A DNA stretch of 64,000 nt from Nocardia aurantiaca (GCF_009708175.1 NZ_WMBB01000011.1:124001-188000), one strand, 5' to 3'; shown: positions 42,477 to 51,288, counted from the stretch's first letter. The notes: a model not told the origin generated them from the letters alone. Made by a program: numbers and translations.

Positions 42477-43937
42477 TCAGGAAAGAGGGCGGGCAGCGGC
42501 CCGCATGCGGTCGCCACTGACCCAGGTGGCGTGGAAGCCGAGCGGGACGCGGACCGGCAGGCCGAGACGGCAGACGGGTCCGGCGGCGAGGTCGGCGGCG
42601 TCGTAGATCCACACCTCGCCCAGGCCGGTGTGATTGTTGTGGGCGAACATGGTGAGCCAGGCGTCGTCCTCGGCGGTGCCGCCGGAGCGCGGAACCACGG
42701 CGAGTTCGCTGCCGTAGATGCCGTCGCCGAAGGGCGCGGTCTGCTTCGCGCCGGTGAGGATGTCGTACTTGATGACGGCGTCGAAGATCATGGTGCGGTC
42801 GACCGAGAGGCGCATCTGATAGGAGTAGCGGCCTCGGCGGCCGGTGATGCCCTGGTCGATGGCGGGGAATTCGGTGTTGACGTCGTCCATGGCCTCCTCG
42901 AGGGTGGCGCCCGTGCGGAGGTTGAAGCGGTACCTGTACAGCGTGGCCTCGGGCCGCAGGTAGGCCAGCAGCTGTGCGAGCGGGTGGGCGCGATCGGACA
43001 CCGGGCTGGGCTCGCAGACGCGGCAGACCACCAGGACGATCTCCTCGCCCTCCTCCCAGGAGTTGACCGTGTGGTAGATGTAGCCGGATTCGGCCTCGAA
43101 CCACTTCGCTTGCGCCCCTTCGCCGTAACGCGGCAGCACCGCGAATCGGCTGGGCAGGGTGCGGTCGAAGAAGATCTTGAAGCGGCCGGCGGCGGCCGCG
43201 CGCGGATCGTTGTAGAGCGGCAGATCCATGAGGATCGAATGGTTCTCGGTGATCGCCATATCGTGCGGCAGGCGCGGACCGGGCAGTTCCAGGCCGGTGA
43301 AATGAGTGACGGCGCCGTCCGGGTCGGCCACCCCGTAGCGCAGATAGGGCGAGTGGATGCCGTAGTCGAAGAACAGCAGCTCCTCGGTGCGCTCGTCCAC
43401 CTTGGCGTGCGCCGACATCTCCCCGCGCAGGGTGCCGTCGAAGGTGTCGATGCCGCGGGTCTCGAGGCTGATCGGGTCGAGCGCATAGGGCTTGCCCGCT
43501 CGGTACCACAGGGCCAGCAGATTGCCGTGGTGGTAGACGACATCGGTATTGGCCGAGTTGCGTTCGCGGCGATCACCGGGCGGGTTCTCGTTCCAAGGCT
43601 CGATCACACCGCGCCACAGGGCCGTTCCCGCCGCGCGCTCGGCATCGAACTCGCCGGTGCGGATGAAGCGGTTGCGGTAGGTGGCCCGACCGTTTTCGAA
43701 GTGGACCGCGTGCAGCATGCCGTCGCCGTCGAACCAGTGGTAGCGGCCGATCGGTGCGAACTGCGGGTTGGGGCCGTTGCGCACGTAGACGCCGTCGAGG
43801 TCGACCGGCAATTCGCCGTGCAGCACCGTCAGATTCGTGGCGGTGGTCTCCTGCGCGCAGGGCGTGTACGGGCCTTCCAGATACGGGTTGGTGAGCGCTT
43901 CCGCGGCGGGCGCGATGAGTTCTTCGTTGAGCGGCAT
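42477..43937 (-). CDS. Carotenoid/stilbene cleavage oxygenase (RPE65 superfamily)
   Basis: A 486-residue non-heme iron dioxygenase with the seven-bladed propeller pattern. All four iron-binding histidines can be placed: MSAHAKVDE, LPHDMAITENH, IYHTVNSWEE and GFHATWV. The family cleaves C=C bonds in carotenoids, lignostilbenes or isoeugenol-like compounds. No carotenoid genes are nearby, and a CoA ligase and thiolases follow, so an aromatic or apocarotenoid substrate used as carbon source is likely. GGAGG before the ATG. Operator-like motif upstream at 43980-43998. First gene of a five-gene operon. Confidence 0.9.
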   Translation of the reverse strand: MPLNEELIAPAAEALTNPYLEGPYTPCAQETTATNLTVLHGELPVDLDGVYVRNGPNPQFAPIGRYHWFDGDGMLHAVHFENGRATYRNRFIRTGEFDAERAAGTALWRGVIEPWNENPPGDRRERNSANTDVVYHHGNLLALWYRAGKPYALDPISLETRGIDTFDGTLRGEMSAHAKVDERTEELLFFDYGIHSPYLRYGVADPDGAVTHFTGLELPGPRLPHDMAITENHSILMDLPLYNDPRAAAAGRFKIFFDRTLPSRFAVLPRYGEGAQAKWFEAESGYIYHTVNSWEEGEEIVLVVCRVCEPSPVSDRAHPLAQLLAYLRPEATLYRYRFNLRTGATLEEAMDDVNTEFPAIDQGITGRRGRYSYQMRLSVDRTMIFDAVIKYDILTGAKQTAPFGDGIYGSELAVVPRSGGTAEDDAWLTMFAHNNHTGLGEVWIYDAADLAAGPVCRLGLPVRVPLGFHATWVSGDRMRAAARPLS

Positions 43938-43979
43938 GAGAAGCCTCCAGCAACCGGGCAGGCAATGCCCGGCAAGATT

Positions 43980-43998
43980 CACTACAGTTAATGAAGTG
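43980..43998 (-). promoter_or_regulatory. Operator-like motif before the cleavage oxygenase
   Basis: Read on the minus strand: CACTTCATTAACTGTAGTG, with outer CACT/AGTG arms. It shares CACTTCA-T-TAACTGTA with the motif at the HxlR promoter (one difference in the first 16 positions). It lies 43 bases upstream of the oxygenase ATG. Confidence 0.65.
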
Positions 43999-44020
43999 AT
44001 ACGCGTCTCACCAGAGGCTG

Positions 44021-44923
44021 TCAAGGGGTCGGTCGGGCGACCGGCGGCTCGAAGCGAACCTCCCGGCGGCCGAGCACGGCGTCACAGCCGCGGCAGCGCA
44101 GTGCGGGGACCAGGACCGCGCCGCACTCCTTGTGGCGGATGCGCAGACCGGGTTCCGGGGTCTCCGGATGCGCGCGGTCGGACCAGGCGAGCAGAAACGC
44201 GAAGACCCCGAACAGCGCTCGCCCGCGCGGCGTCAGCCGATAGTCGCGGCCGCCCGCCTCGGGCCGGTTCAGGATGCCCGCGTCCACCAACCGCGCGAGT
44301 CGCTCGGTGAGCGTGGTCGGCGACATATTCAGTGCCGCACGGAAATCCGAGAAACGCCGCACGCCGGCGAGCGCCAGCCCGGTGACGGCCGCGCTCCACC
44401 GGTCGCCGATGGCCTCCATGATCTCGTCGAACCGCGCGTCGCCGCGTGCGATCCCGGCCGCGCGCGCCGAACGCCGGCGACCGGACGCGAGATGCCACAG
44501 CGCATCCCGATCCAGCTCCACCTCGGTGTCGTGGGCGGTCACGTCGCGACCGCAGCCGCGGCACATGATGACCGGCGGGCCCCGATGCCCGCACTCGGTG
44601 TGGGTGAATTCGGGCAGCAGCGCCCACTCCGGGGTCCACTCCCGCTGCCAGGACCAGACGCAGACCAGAATCTCCCAGGTCGCCAGACCCAGTTCGGTGA
44701 GCCGGTATTCGTAACGATCCGCCGAGCCCGCCCGCGGGGCGCGTTCCAGGACCCCGGCGTCGACCAGCGCCGCCAGCCGCGCGGTGAGCACGGCGGGCGG
44801 CGCCCCGGTGCGGTCGGCCCACTGGGTGAACCGGCTCGCGTGGTCGACGAAGGCGTGCCGCAGGATCGTCAGCGTCAGGCGATCACCGAGTAGATCGAAG
44901 GTCGCGGCTACCGGATTTCTCAC
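44021..44923 (-). CDS. Duplicated HxlR-type transcriptional regulator
   Basis: A 300-residue protein of two HxlR winged-helix units. Unit 1 (about 1-150) has GDRLTLTILRHAFVDHASRF, then YEYRLTELG; unit 2 (about 155-300) has GDRWSAAVTGLALAGVRRFSDF, MSPTTLTERLARLVDAGIL and YRLTPRGR. Each ends in a similar cysteine tail (ECGH...MCRGCG and ECG...RCRGCD), which looks like a zinc or redox site. A single chain can thus replace the usual dimer. The GTG at 44923 lies inside the operator-like motif, so the transcript may be leaderless. It sits directly upstream of the operon that it probably controls. Confidence 0.87.
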   Translation of the reverse strand: MRNPVAATFDLLGDRLTLTILRHAFVDHASRFTQWADRTGAPPAVLTARLAALVDAGVLERAPRAGSADRYEYRLTELGLATWEILVCVWSWQREWTPEWALLPEFTHTECGHRGPPVIMCRGCGRDVTAHDTEVELDRDALWHLASGRRRSARAAGIARGDARFDEIMEAIGDRWSAAVTGLALAGVRRFSDFRAALNMSPTTLTERLARLVDAGILNRPEAGGRDYRLTPRGRALFGVFAFLLAWSDRAHPETPEPGLRIRHKECGAVLVPALRCRGCDAVLGRREVRFEPPVARPTP

Positions 44924-44942
44924 TTCAATAACTGTACTTCAG
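44921..44942 (+). promoter_or_regulatory. Operator-like motif at the HxlR start
   Basis: CACTTCAATAACTGTA begins at 44921 and overlaps the HxlR GTG start; it is nearly the same as the motif before the oxygenase gene. Only 44 bases separate the HxlR start from the MFS stop. This suggests autoregulation. Confidence 0.6.
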
Positions 44943-44967
44943 TCCCCGCTACCAACACGTCGGCGCC

Positions 44968-46923
44968 CTACTCGTTCAAGGCCGCCAGCTCGCGTTGCAC
45001 CGCCACGTCGTGCTCGGCCGTATCCTCGGCCGCCTTCTTCGGACTCCAATGCCCGGACATGAGGAACACGAACGGCAAGAACACCACTTGCGCGATCAGG
45101 CAGATCAGCCACCAGCGCTTCCACTGCTTCGCCGAATCCGCCTTGGCCTGCTGGACGTCCTTGCCGTGCGCGGAGAGGTACGCCAGATCGTCGGCCGGTA
45201 TGGCACTCACCGCTTTGAGCTTCGCGCTCGCGACCGCGAGTTGTGGACCGACCTGCGAGACCACGGTCAGCTGATCGAGCGGGACCTTCTGGGCGGCCGC
45301 GATCCGGGCGGCGGCCTGATCCGGCGGGATATTGAACTTCCGCGCGACCTGCCCGACCGCGGTCGCCGCGGTCGCCTGATCGCCGGGGTTCAGCATCAGC
45401 TTGACCAGTATCTGCGAATCGATCGCCTGCAAGGTGGCCAGTTCGTCCGGGTACTTGGCGTTCACCGACAGCGCCGTCTGCACGTCCGAGGGCGAGGCCC
45501 CGGTCAGCTTCACCAGCGCGTTCACCTGTGCCGCTTGATCGTTCGGATTCTTGCCGAGCGCCGTCAGCGTGTCCTCGCCGACGGTCTGGATGGTGGCGAT
45601 CTCGTCGCGGTACTTGGTCGAAATCGTTTGCAGCCGTGGGCCGTAGTTCACCAGCGTGCCCGCGGCGGTGACCACCACCAACAGGCCGAAGAGCACCAGG
45701 GTGACGATCGTGCGCAAGATGCCGCCCCACACCGCCAGCCCCACCGCCGTGGCCGCGGGATTGCGTTTCTCCACGGTCTCGGTGAAACCGGCCATCCACG
45801 TGGCGTAGACGATGCCGCTGCCCAGGGCGATCAGGGTCAGCACTGCCGCGAACGTGTAGTAGTCGGTGCCGGCCTTGTCTGTGTAGCCCATGAAGGTGTA
45901 AACGCCCACGATGCTGACGATCGAACCGAAGATCATGAACGGTTTGCGCACCTTCAGTCGGTCGGACACGATGCCGGTGACCACCAGGGTGATCGCGCTC
46001 GCGATCCAGTACCAGTTGCCGAGCCCGTTGGCCTGCGCCGAGGTGAAGCCGAAGTTGGTCGCCATGTACACCGCGAGGAACGAGATGATGGTGTAGAAGA
46101 ACGCCAGGAACACCGAGATCGCGAAGGCCGAACCCACGATGTCGGGGTGCATCATCTGCCGCCACTGATGCCGTTCCAGCTTGCTCACGTCGAGGCCGCG
46201 GGCCCGCGCCTCGATGAGCGCGCGGTCGCGCAGCGACACCATGATCTGATCGCGCAGCGCGGGACTGAGCTCGCGCAGCGCCACCAGCGCGAGCAGCGCG
46301 ATCACCACGCTGATCACACCGCACAGCCGGTAGGCGTACTGCCAGTCGGGATGCGCGTCGAGGGTGTGGTTGGCCACCTCCGTGGTGACGAGTGCGCCCA
46401 GTACCGGGCCGAGCGTCCAGAATCCCATGGCCGATGCGCGGTCCAGCTGTGGCGAGAAGTCGCGTACCAGTGCGGGAGTCGCGACCAGCACCGCGCCCTC
46501 CACGATGCTGACCAGACTGTAGGTGATCAGATACTGCTCTTTGGTGGTGCAGGCCGGCACCGCGAACAGGGTGAGCAGCGAACAGATCACCATCCCGTAG
46601 GCGACGATATTGGCGCGTCCCCACCGATCCAGCAGGCCGGTCACCACCGAGGCCACCGCGCCGAACGCCGCGCCCACGATGAAGATGCCGACGAAGTACC
46701 GGAAGGTCAGATGGAAGTAGGCGATGAGCTGATTGCCCACCGAACCCGCCACGATCTGCTGGTAGTAGAGGGAGATCGAGGTGATCACCACGACGAACAG
46801 GTACCAGGCACGCGCGGGCGTGTCCGGATAATGCGGTAGTTTGCGCTGCCAGAGGCCGGTGAGCAGGGTCGGCGGCGCAGCTCCCGGCGCGGCCGGAGGG
46901 ACAGCAATCGGAGTGGTACTCAT
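44968..46923 (-). CDS. MFS transporter with a large duplicated extracytoplasmic loop
   Basis: A 651-residue transporter. Eleven membrane helices lie in residues 40-425 with the MFS loop motif GLLDRWGR (96-103) and a second at VSDRLKVRKP (319-328); the last helix is at 604-624. Between them, residues 426-603 form an insert with two copies of a roughly 53-residue unit: YRDEIATIQ...NPNDQA (438-490) and YPDELATLQ...NPGDQA (491-546). The insert should be outside the membrane. Substrate unknown; since it precedes the HxlR gene, it may import the substrate of the oxygenase pathway. It starts at 46923 with no ribosome site of note. Confidence 0.85.
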   Translation of the reverse strand: MSTTPIAVPPAAPGAAPPTLLTGLWQRKLPHYPDTPARAWYLFVVVITSISLYYQQIVAGSVGNQLIAYFHLTFRYFVGIFIVGAAFGAVASVVTGLLDRWGRANIVAYGMVICSLLTLFAVPACTTKEQYLITYSLVSIVEGAVLVATPALVRDFSPQLDRASAMGFWTLGPVLGALVTTEVANHTLDAHPDWQYAYRLCGVISVVIALLALVALRELSPALRDQIMVSLRDRALIEARARGLDVSKLERHQWRQMMHPDIVGSAFAISVFLAFFYTIISFLAVYMATNFGFTSAQANGLGNWYWIASAITLVVTGIVSDRLKVRKPFMIFGSIVSIVGVYTFMGYTDKAGTDYYTFAAVLTLIALGSGIVYATWMAGFTETVEKRNPAATAVGLAVWGGILRTIVTLVLFGLLVVVTAAGTLVNYGPRLQTISTKYRDEIATIQTVGEDTLTALGKNPNDQAAQVNALVKLTGASPSDVQTALSVNAKYPDELATLQAIDSQILVKLMLNPGDQATAATAVGQVARKFNIPPDQAAARIAAAQKVPLDQLTVVSQVGPQLAVASAKLKAVSAIPADDLAYLSAHGKDVQQAKADSAKQWKRWWLICLIAQVVFLPFVFLMSGHWSPKKAAEDTAEHDVAVQRELAALNE

Positions 46924-47096
46924 TATCGAGATGCCTTTCTCAACACGGCATGTGAACCATCACGAGCAGCCGGGTGAGAACAGAGTAGCGATCATGAGTG
47001 ACCTGAATCACTGTTACCGACATCCGCACTAGACAATTGCGACAAAAATGCTGTTTCCAAGCGCCCGCACATGTCGCGGACGCCGCGTCAGCGGGG

Positions 47097-47137
47097 GGTG
47101 TCAGGTCGACGCAAGGCCGGTGTCAGCCCGGTGTCAG
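47097..47137 (+). promoter_or_regulatory. Three direct repeats GGTGTCAG before the GtrA-like gene
   Basis: GGTGTCAG at 47097-47104, 47119-47126 and 47130-47137. Start-to-start spacing is 22 and 11 bp, that is two and one turns of helix. The last two form a seven-base repeat with a four-base gap, the layout bound by OmpR/PhoP-type regulators. They lie 22 bases upstream of the start. Confidence 0.45.
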
Positions 47138-47159
47138 GCGAGAAGGCGACCGTAATGGC

Positions 47160-47690
47160 GTGAACAGCACAACTATTGCCGATATCGAGTCGCACAGGAC
47201 GTTCGGGGACACGACAGTCCCCGACGACATCGTGCCGACCATCGGCGCGGGGACCCACCCGATGCCGTGCACGGCATGGGCCGGGCGGGTGATGCGGTCT
47301 CTGCGCGGAGATCACCTGCTCGCCCAGTTGGCGCGGTTCGCACTGGTCGGCGGATGCAGCAATGTCGGCTATGTGGTGTCGTTCATGGCCGTGAGCGGTA
47401 TCGGGCCGCTGGCGGGCAATATCGCGGGGTCGATCGTCAGCACCGCGATCGCGAATGAACTGCATCGCCGGCTCACGTTCCGAGCGGCCGGGCGGGTCAG
47501 GTGGTTCACCGCGCAGTGGGGAGGAGGCGGGCTGGCGTTGGCCGGTCTGCTGATCAGTACGGGGACGCTGGCCGGTCTCGCGTTCTGGGCGCCCGGGCTC
47601 GGCGAGGCGGCGCAGGCGGGCGCGGTGATCGCCATCATGGCGACGGTCGGTGGAATGCGGTTCCTGGCGCTGCGCGGGTTCGTCTTCTGA
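47160..47690 (+). CDS. GtrA-like small membrane protein
   Basis: A 176-residue protein. After about 45 polar residues come four hydrophobic helices beginning with LARFALVGGCSNVGYVVSFMAVSG, followed by the ANELHRRLTFR loop, both typical of GtrA, which helps move polyprenyl-linked sugars across the membrane. No glycosyltransferase is adjacent. The GTG at 47160 is used; earlier starts give no similarity. Possible regulation by the repeats at 47097-47137. Confidence 0.75.
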   Translation: MNSTTIADIESHRTFGDTTVPDDIVPTIGAGTHPMPCTAWAGRVMRSLRGDHLLAQLARFALVGGCSNVGYVVSFMAVSGIGPLAGNIAGSIVSTAIANELHRRLTFRAAGRVRWFTAQWGGGGLALAGLLISTGTLAGLAFWAPGLGEAAQAGAVIAIMATVGGMRFLALRGFVF

Positions 47691-47756
47691 ACGCTGGATT
47701 CCAGCCGGCGCCGACAGGGGAACCGCGAATATCACTGGAGGAAAGCAGTCTGCCTG

Positions 47757-49259
47757 CTACCCGTCGGCGCCGCGGAAGTAGAGGACGTTGGAGCCGTGAC
47801 CGGCCAGCGGGCCCGCCTCGGCGGCCTGGCGGATGCCGCTGCCGGGAAGGCAGGTCAGTTTGGTGAACATGGTGGTGTTGCCGAAAGCCGAGCGGACCTG
47901 GGTTTCGGAGGCGTAGTCCGCGCCGTAGTCGGAGAGGGCCTTGAAATCCAAAGGGGCCAACGGCTTTTCGAGAGGGATCTGCGCCGCGGGGAGACCGAGG
48001 GCGGCGTACTGGGTGGCCGCGCCACCCTCGTACCAGCAGAGTTCGTAGGACATCTGCTCGGTGGTGGTGACGCTGACCACCGGCCACTCCTGGGATAGCC
48101 GCAGCGCCAGCGGGTGGCGGCCGACGGGGGCGACCTCCCAGTTCAGGCTCTTCACCGACACCCAGTGATCGGAGGCCTTCTCGATGAGGACCACGTCCTC
48201 GCCGAGCCGTTCGGCCGAGTTGGGTTCGGGCTCGGGTGTGCTCCAGTGCTTTTCGTCCACCCCGAGGTAGGACGAGCTGGTCACCGGCTGCGCACCGTCG
48301 GCGATGTAGGCGGCGAGGATGGCCGCGCGCACCAGGGTGACGGCATTGCGCGAGGAGCAGCGCACGCCCAGCGCGCCGAACGAGGTGCTGATCTCCACCG
48401 GCTTGGAGGGCTGATCCGGCAGCGCGCCCGCGGCGATCGGCTTGAGGCCGACCAGGGCGAGCTGCCAGTTGATCTCCTCGATGGTCGCCAGGTCACCGGC
48501 GGTCTGATAGAGGATCTGCTGCTGGGTCAGGTAGCCCGCGCGCTCGAGGGTGGCGCATTCCAGCTTGCGCAGGGCGGTGACGGTCTTGCTGGTGAATCCG
48601 ATGTCCTCGACCCGGATTTCGCGCAGCCGCTGCGTCATGGCCGCGGAGGTGACGCTCGCGTAGCACTCGCGGTACATGGCCAGCGCCTGCTTACGCTGGC
48701 GGCCCACCATGAGGGTCCGCAGCAGGGTGTTGAGCGAGGAGAGGTACCGGTTGGCCTGGTCCGGGTCGGCGGCGAAGAGCCCGGCGCGAATGCGCACCGC
48801 GTCCTCGCCGGCGGCGACGGCGGCCTTCGGATCCAGCCGGCACAGCCACACACTGCATTTGGACAACGCGTCCGCCGAGGCGCCCGCCGCGAGCGGATAG
48901 TTCTGCGCCACATGCCGATACGCCTGGCAGGCATTGCGAATGGTGGAGGTGGCCAACTCGCGGTGCCCGATGGTGCGGGCGGCCTGTTCGAACAGCCGCA
49001 GCGCCTCGGTCACCTCGGCGGCGAACGGCGCGGTCACGTGTCCGGCGGTGAGCCAGCGCAGCCGGATGAGCACCGCCTCCTGGGCGGGCTCGAGCGCCGA
49101 GGCCGACCGATCCCGCTGTGCGGGGTCGGTCTTGGTGGCCATGAGGGCGCGGGCCAGCTCGCACAGCGAGGTGGCCAGTGCCAGCTCGGTTTCGGGCGTA
49201 CGGTCCCGCGCGGCCCCGCGATCCGCGGCCACCCGCCGCTCGATGGCGCTGAGATCCAT
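47757..49259 (-). CDS. Unknown 500-residue protein, helical repeat N-terminus
   Basis: No family was recognised. Residues about 1-290 are helical and rich in Ala/Leu with tetratricopeptide-like spacing (SALEPAQEAVLIRLRWLTAG, CRLDPKAAVAAGEDAVRIRA, RYLSSLNTLLRTLMVG). Residues about 300-500 look like a globular alpha/beta domain with strands SVTTTEQMSYELCWYEGG and VLIEKASDHWVSVKSLNWEV. No signal peptide, membrane segment or catalytic motif is seen. TPR-plus-domain proteins are common among actinobacterial regulatory or stress proteins. The ATG is at 49259; it stands alone, convergent with the GtrA-like gene. Confidence 0.6.
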   Translation of the reverse strand: MDLSAIERRVAADRGAARDRTPETELALATSLCELARALMATKTDPAQRDRSASALEPAQEAVLIRLRWLTAGHVTAPFAAEVTEALRLFEQAARTIGHRELATSTIRNACQAYRHVAQNYPLAAGASADALSKCSVWLCRLDPKAAVAAGEDAVRIRAGLFAADPDQANRYLSSLNTLLRTLMVGRQRKQALAMYRECYASVTSAAMTQRLREIRVEDIGFTSKTVTALRKLECATLERAGYLTQQQILYQTAGDLATIEEINWQLALVGLKPIAAGALPDQPSKPVEISTSFGALGVRCSSRNAVTLVRAAILAAYIADGAQPVTSSSYLGVDEKHWSTPEPEPNSAERLGEDVVLIEKASDHWVSVKSLNWEVAPVGRHPLALRLSQEWPVVSVTTTEQMSYELCWYEGGAATQYAALGLPAAQIPLEKPLAPLDFKALSDYGADYASETQVRSAFGNTTMFTKLTCLPGSGIRQAAEAGPLAGHGSNVLYFRGADG

Positions 49260-49422
49260 TGCGACCTTCAAACTCCCGTATTCCGTGCACGCTCTCGGAC
49301 GGACGCATTCGATCGCCCATCGACCGACGCGTATTTGCGCCGAGTCTGCCACACATTCGGCCCACGGGTCACTCAACCGGTGGTATGCCCGGATTCGGCT
49401 CGCCCGCGCTCGGGGGCGTCGA

Positions 49423-51288
49423 TCACGCGGAGTGCGTGTAGCGCAATTGCCGCGGTTTCGCCCTGTCGTACTCCGCGCGCCCCGAGAGATGGTGCGGCAC
49501 ACCGACTTCCCACCAGGCGCCCGCCTCGGTCCAGTCCGATGGCCTGGTGCGGACGACCACGACGGCGGGCCGCTGTTCGGTGCGGGCGGCGTCGCGGGCG
49601 CTGACGTAGGCGTCGCGGAACTCGCCGAGTTCGCCCGCGGTGAACACCGCGCAACCCAATGCCCGCGCGTGGGCGGCGAAATCGACGCGCGGCGGGGTGG
49701 CGTGGCTGGTCCGGCAGTCGGCATAGAAGTTGTTGAACGGGTCCGCGCCCTGCCCTTCCTGGAGTCGCGCGATGACCGCGTACCCGTCGTTGTCGCAGAC
49801 GACCGCGACGAGCGGATGCCCGGCGAAGGCGGCGGAGAAGAGCTCGGAGTTGAGCATGAGGTAGGAACCGTCCCCGAGCAGGGTGGTGACCAGGCCCTCC
49901 GGCGCGGCCACCCCCGAACGCGTCCGCGCGAGCGCCGCACCCCAGGCCCCGGCGAGCTCGTAGCCCATGCAGGAGAAGCCGTATTCGACATCCATGGTCG
50001 GCGCGCCGCCGACGGCACGCCAGCCGCCGACGAGTTCGCCGGGCAGGCCGCCGGAGGCGGTCATGACGTAGTCGGAGGCGCCGCTCAGGTCGTTCACGGC
50101 TCCGACGAGCTGCGCATAACCGGGTATGCCCGGTGTCGGCGCGCGGAGTTTGTCGATGTGCGCGTCCCATTCGGCCCGCACCGCGGCGGCGCGCGCCGTC
50201 CACTCCGGCTCGGCGAGCCACTCCCCCACCTCGGGTGCGAGGTCCCGCAAGGTGGTGTCGGCATCGCCGACCACCGCCAGCCCGCCGTGTTTGACCGCGT
50301 CGAATCGGGCCGTATTGAGGTGGACCAGACGGACTTCGGGAGCGAAGACCGTCCAGGACGCGGTGGTGAAGTCCTGCAGCCGGGTGCCGACGGCCAGCAC
50401 CACGTCCGCCGCCGCGGCGAGGGTGTTGGCCGACGCCGCGCCGGTGATGCCGAGCGGTCCCGCGTACAGCCGATGATCGTGCGGGACCAGGGTGCGTCCC
50501 GCGGTGGTCTCGGTCACTGGAATCCCATGGCGCTCAGCGAATTCCAGCGCCCGTGCGCCCGCTCCCGAATACCTGACACCGCCACCGAGGACCAGCAGCG
50601 GGCGGTGTGCCCCGCGCAGGACTCGCGCGGCCTCGGTGACATCGCGGCGATCGGGACGCGGTCGCGGGACACGGTGCGCAACGGGTTCGAACAAGACGTC
50701 CGGGAAATCGTAGGTCTCGGCCTGCACGTCCTGCGGCAGCGCGAGGACCACGGGCCCGGCATCGGCCGGGTCGGTGAGCACCCGGGCAACCTGCGGCAGC
50801 GTGGCAAGAAGCTGCTCGGGCCGAGTGATCCGGTCGAAGTAGCGGCTCACCGCCCGGAACGCGTCATTGACCGTGGTCGTGGGATCCCCGAAGTGCTCGA
50901 CCTGCTGCAACACCGGATCGGGTGCGCGGCTGACGAAGGTGTCGCCGGGCAACAGCAGCAGCGGCAGCCGATTCGCGTGCGCTACACCGGCGGCCGTCAC
51001 CATGTTCAGCGCGCCCGGCCCGATGGACGAGGTGGCGATGCCGACCTGCCGCCGCTGGGTCGCCTTGGCCAATCCGATGGCCGCCAGCGCCATGCCCTGC
51101 TCGGTGTGTCCACGCCACAGCGGCAGTTCGTCCCGCCGTTCGGCCAACGCGGTGCCCAGTCCCAGTACATTGCCGTGTCCGAAGATGCCGAAAGCGGCTG
51201 GGAACAAGGGCACCTCGTCGCCGTCGAGCGTCTCCGAACGCTGGGCCACCAGCCAGGCCACCAGGGCTTGCGCGGTCGTGAGCCTCAT
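49423..51288 (-). CDS. iolD: 3D-(3,5/4)-trihydroxycyclohexane-1,2-dione hydrolase
   Basis: A 621-residue ThDP enzyme that opens the ring of the diketo-inositol intermediate. The Pyr domain has FGIFGHGNVLGLGTAL and the activating Glu in GHTEQGMALAA, the middle domain GGGVRYSGAG, and the PP domain GDGSYLMLNSELFSAAFAGH. These are IolD-specific; the fold is shared with acetolactate synthase. It is the last gene of the inositol operon. Its ATG overlaps the iolB stop by ATGA. Confidence 0.93.
   Translation of the reverse strand: MRLTTAQALVAWLVAQRSETLDGDEVPLFPAAFGIFGHGNVLGLGTALAERRDELPLWRGHTEQGMALAAIGLAKATQRRQVGIATSSIGPGALNMVTAAGVAHANRLPLLLLPGDTFVSRAPDPVLQQVEHFGDPTTTVNDAFRAVSRYFDRITRPEQLLATLPQVARVLTDPADAGPVVLALPQDVQAETYDFPDVLFEPVAHRVPRPRPDRRDVTEAARVLRGAHRPLLVLGGGVRYSGAGARALEFAERHGIPVTETTAGRTLVPHDHRLYAGPLGITGAASANTLAAAADVVLAVGTRLQDFTTASWTVFAPEVRLVHLNTARFDAVKHGGLAVVGDADTTLRDLAPEVGEWLAEPEWTARAAAVRAEWDAHIDKLRAPTPGIPGYAQLVGAVNDLSGASDYVMTASGGLPGELVGGWRAVGGAPTMDVEYGFSCMGYELAGAWGAALARTRSGVAAPEGLVTTLLGDGSYLMLNSELFSAAFAGHPLVAVVCDNDGYAVIARLQEGQGADPFNNFYADCRTSHATPPRVDFAAHARALGCAVFTAGELGEFRDAYVSARDAARTEQRPAVVVVRTRPSDWTEAGAWWEVGVPHHLSGRAEYDRAKPRQLRYTHSA

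Noticed and set aside
44995..46839. 614-codon plus-strand frame opposite the MFS gene
   Set aside because: Product is an Arg/His/Asp-rich shadow with no motif; the minus strand encodes a clear transporter.
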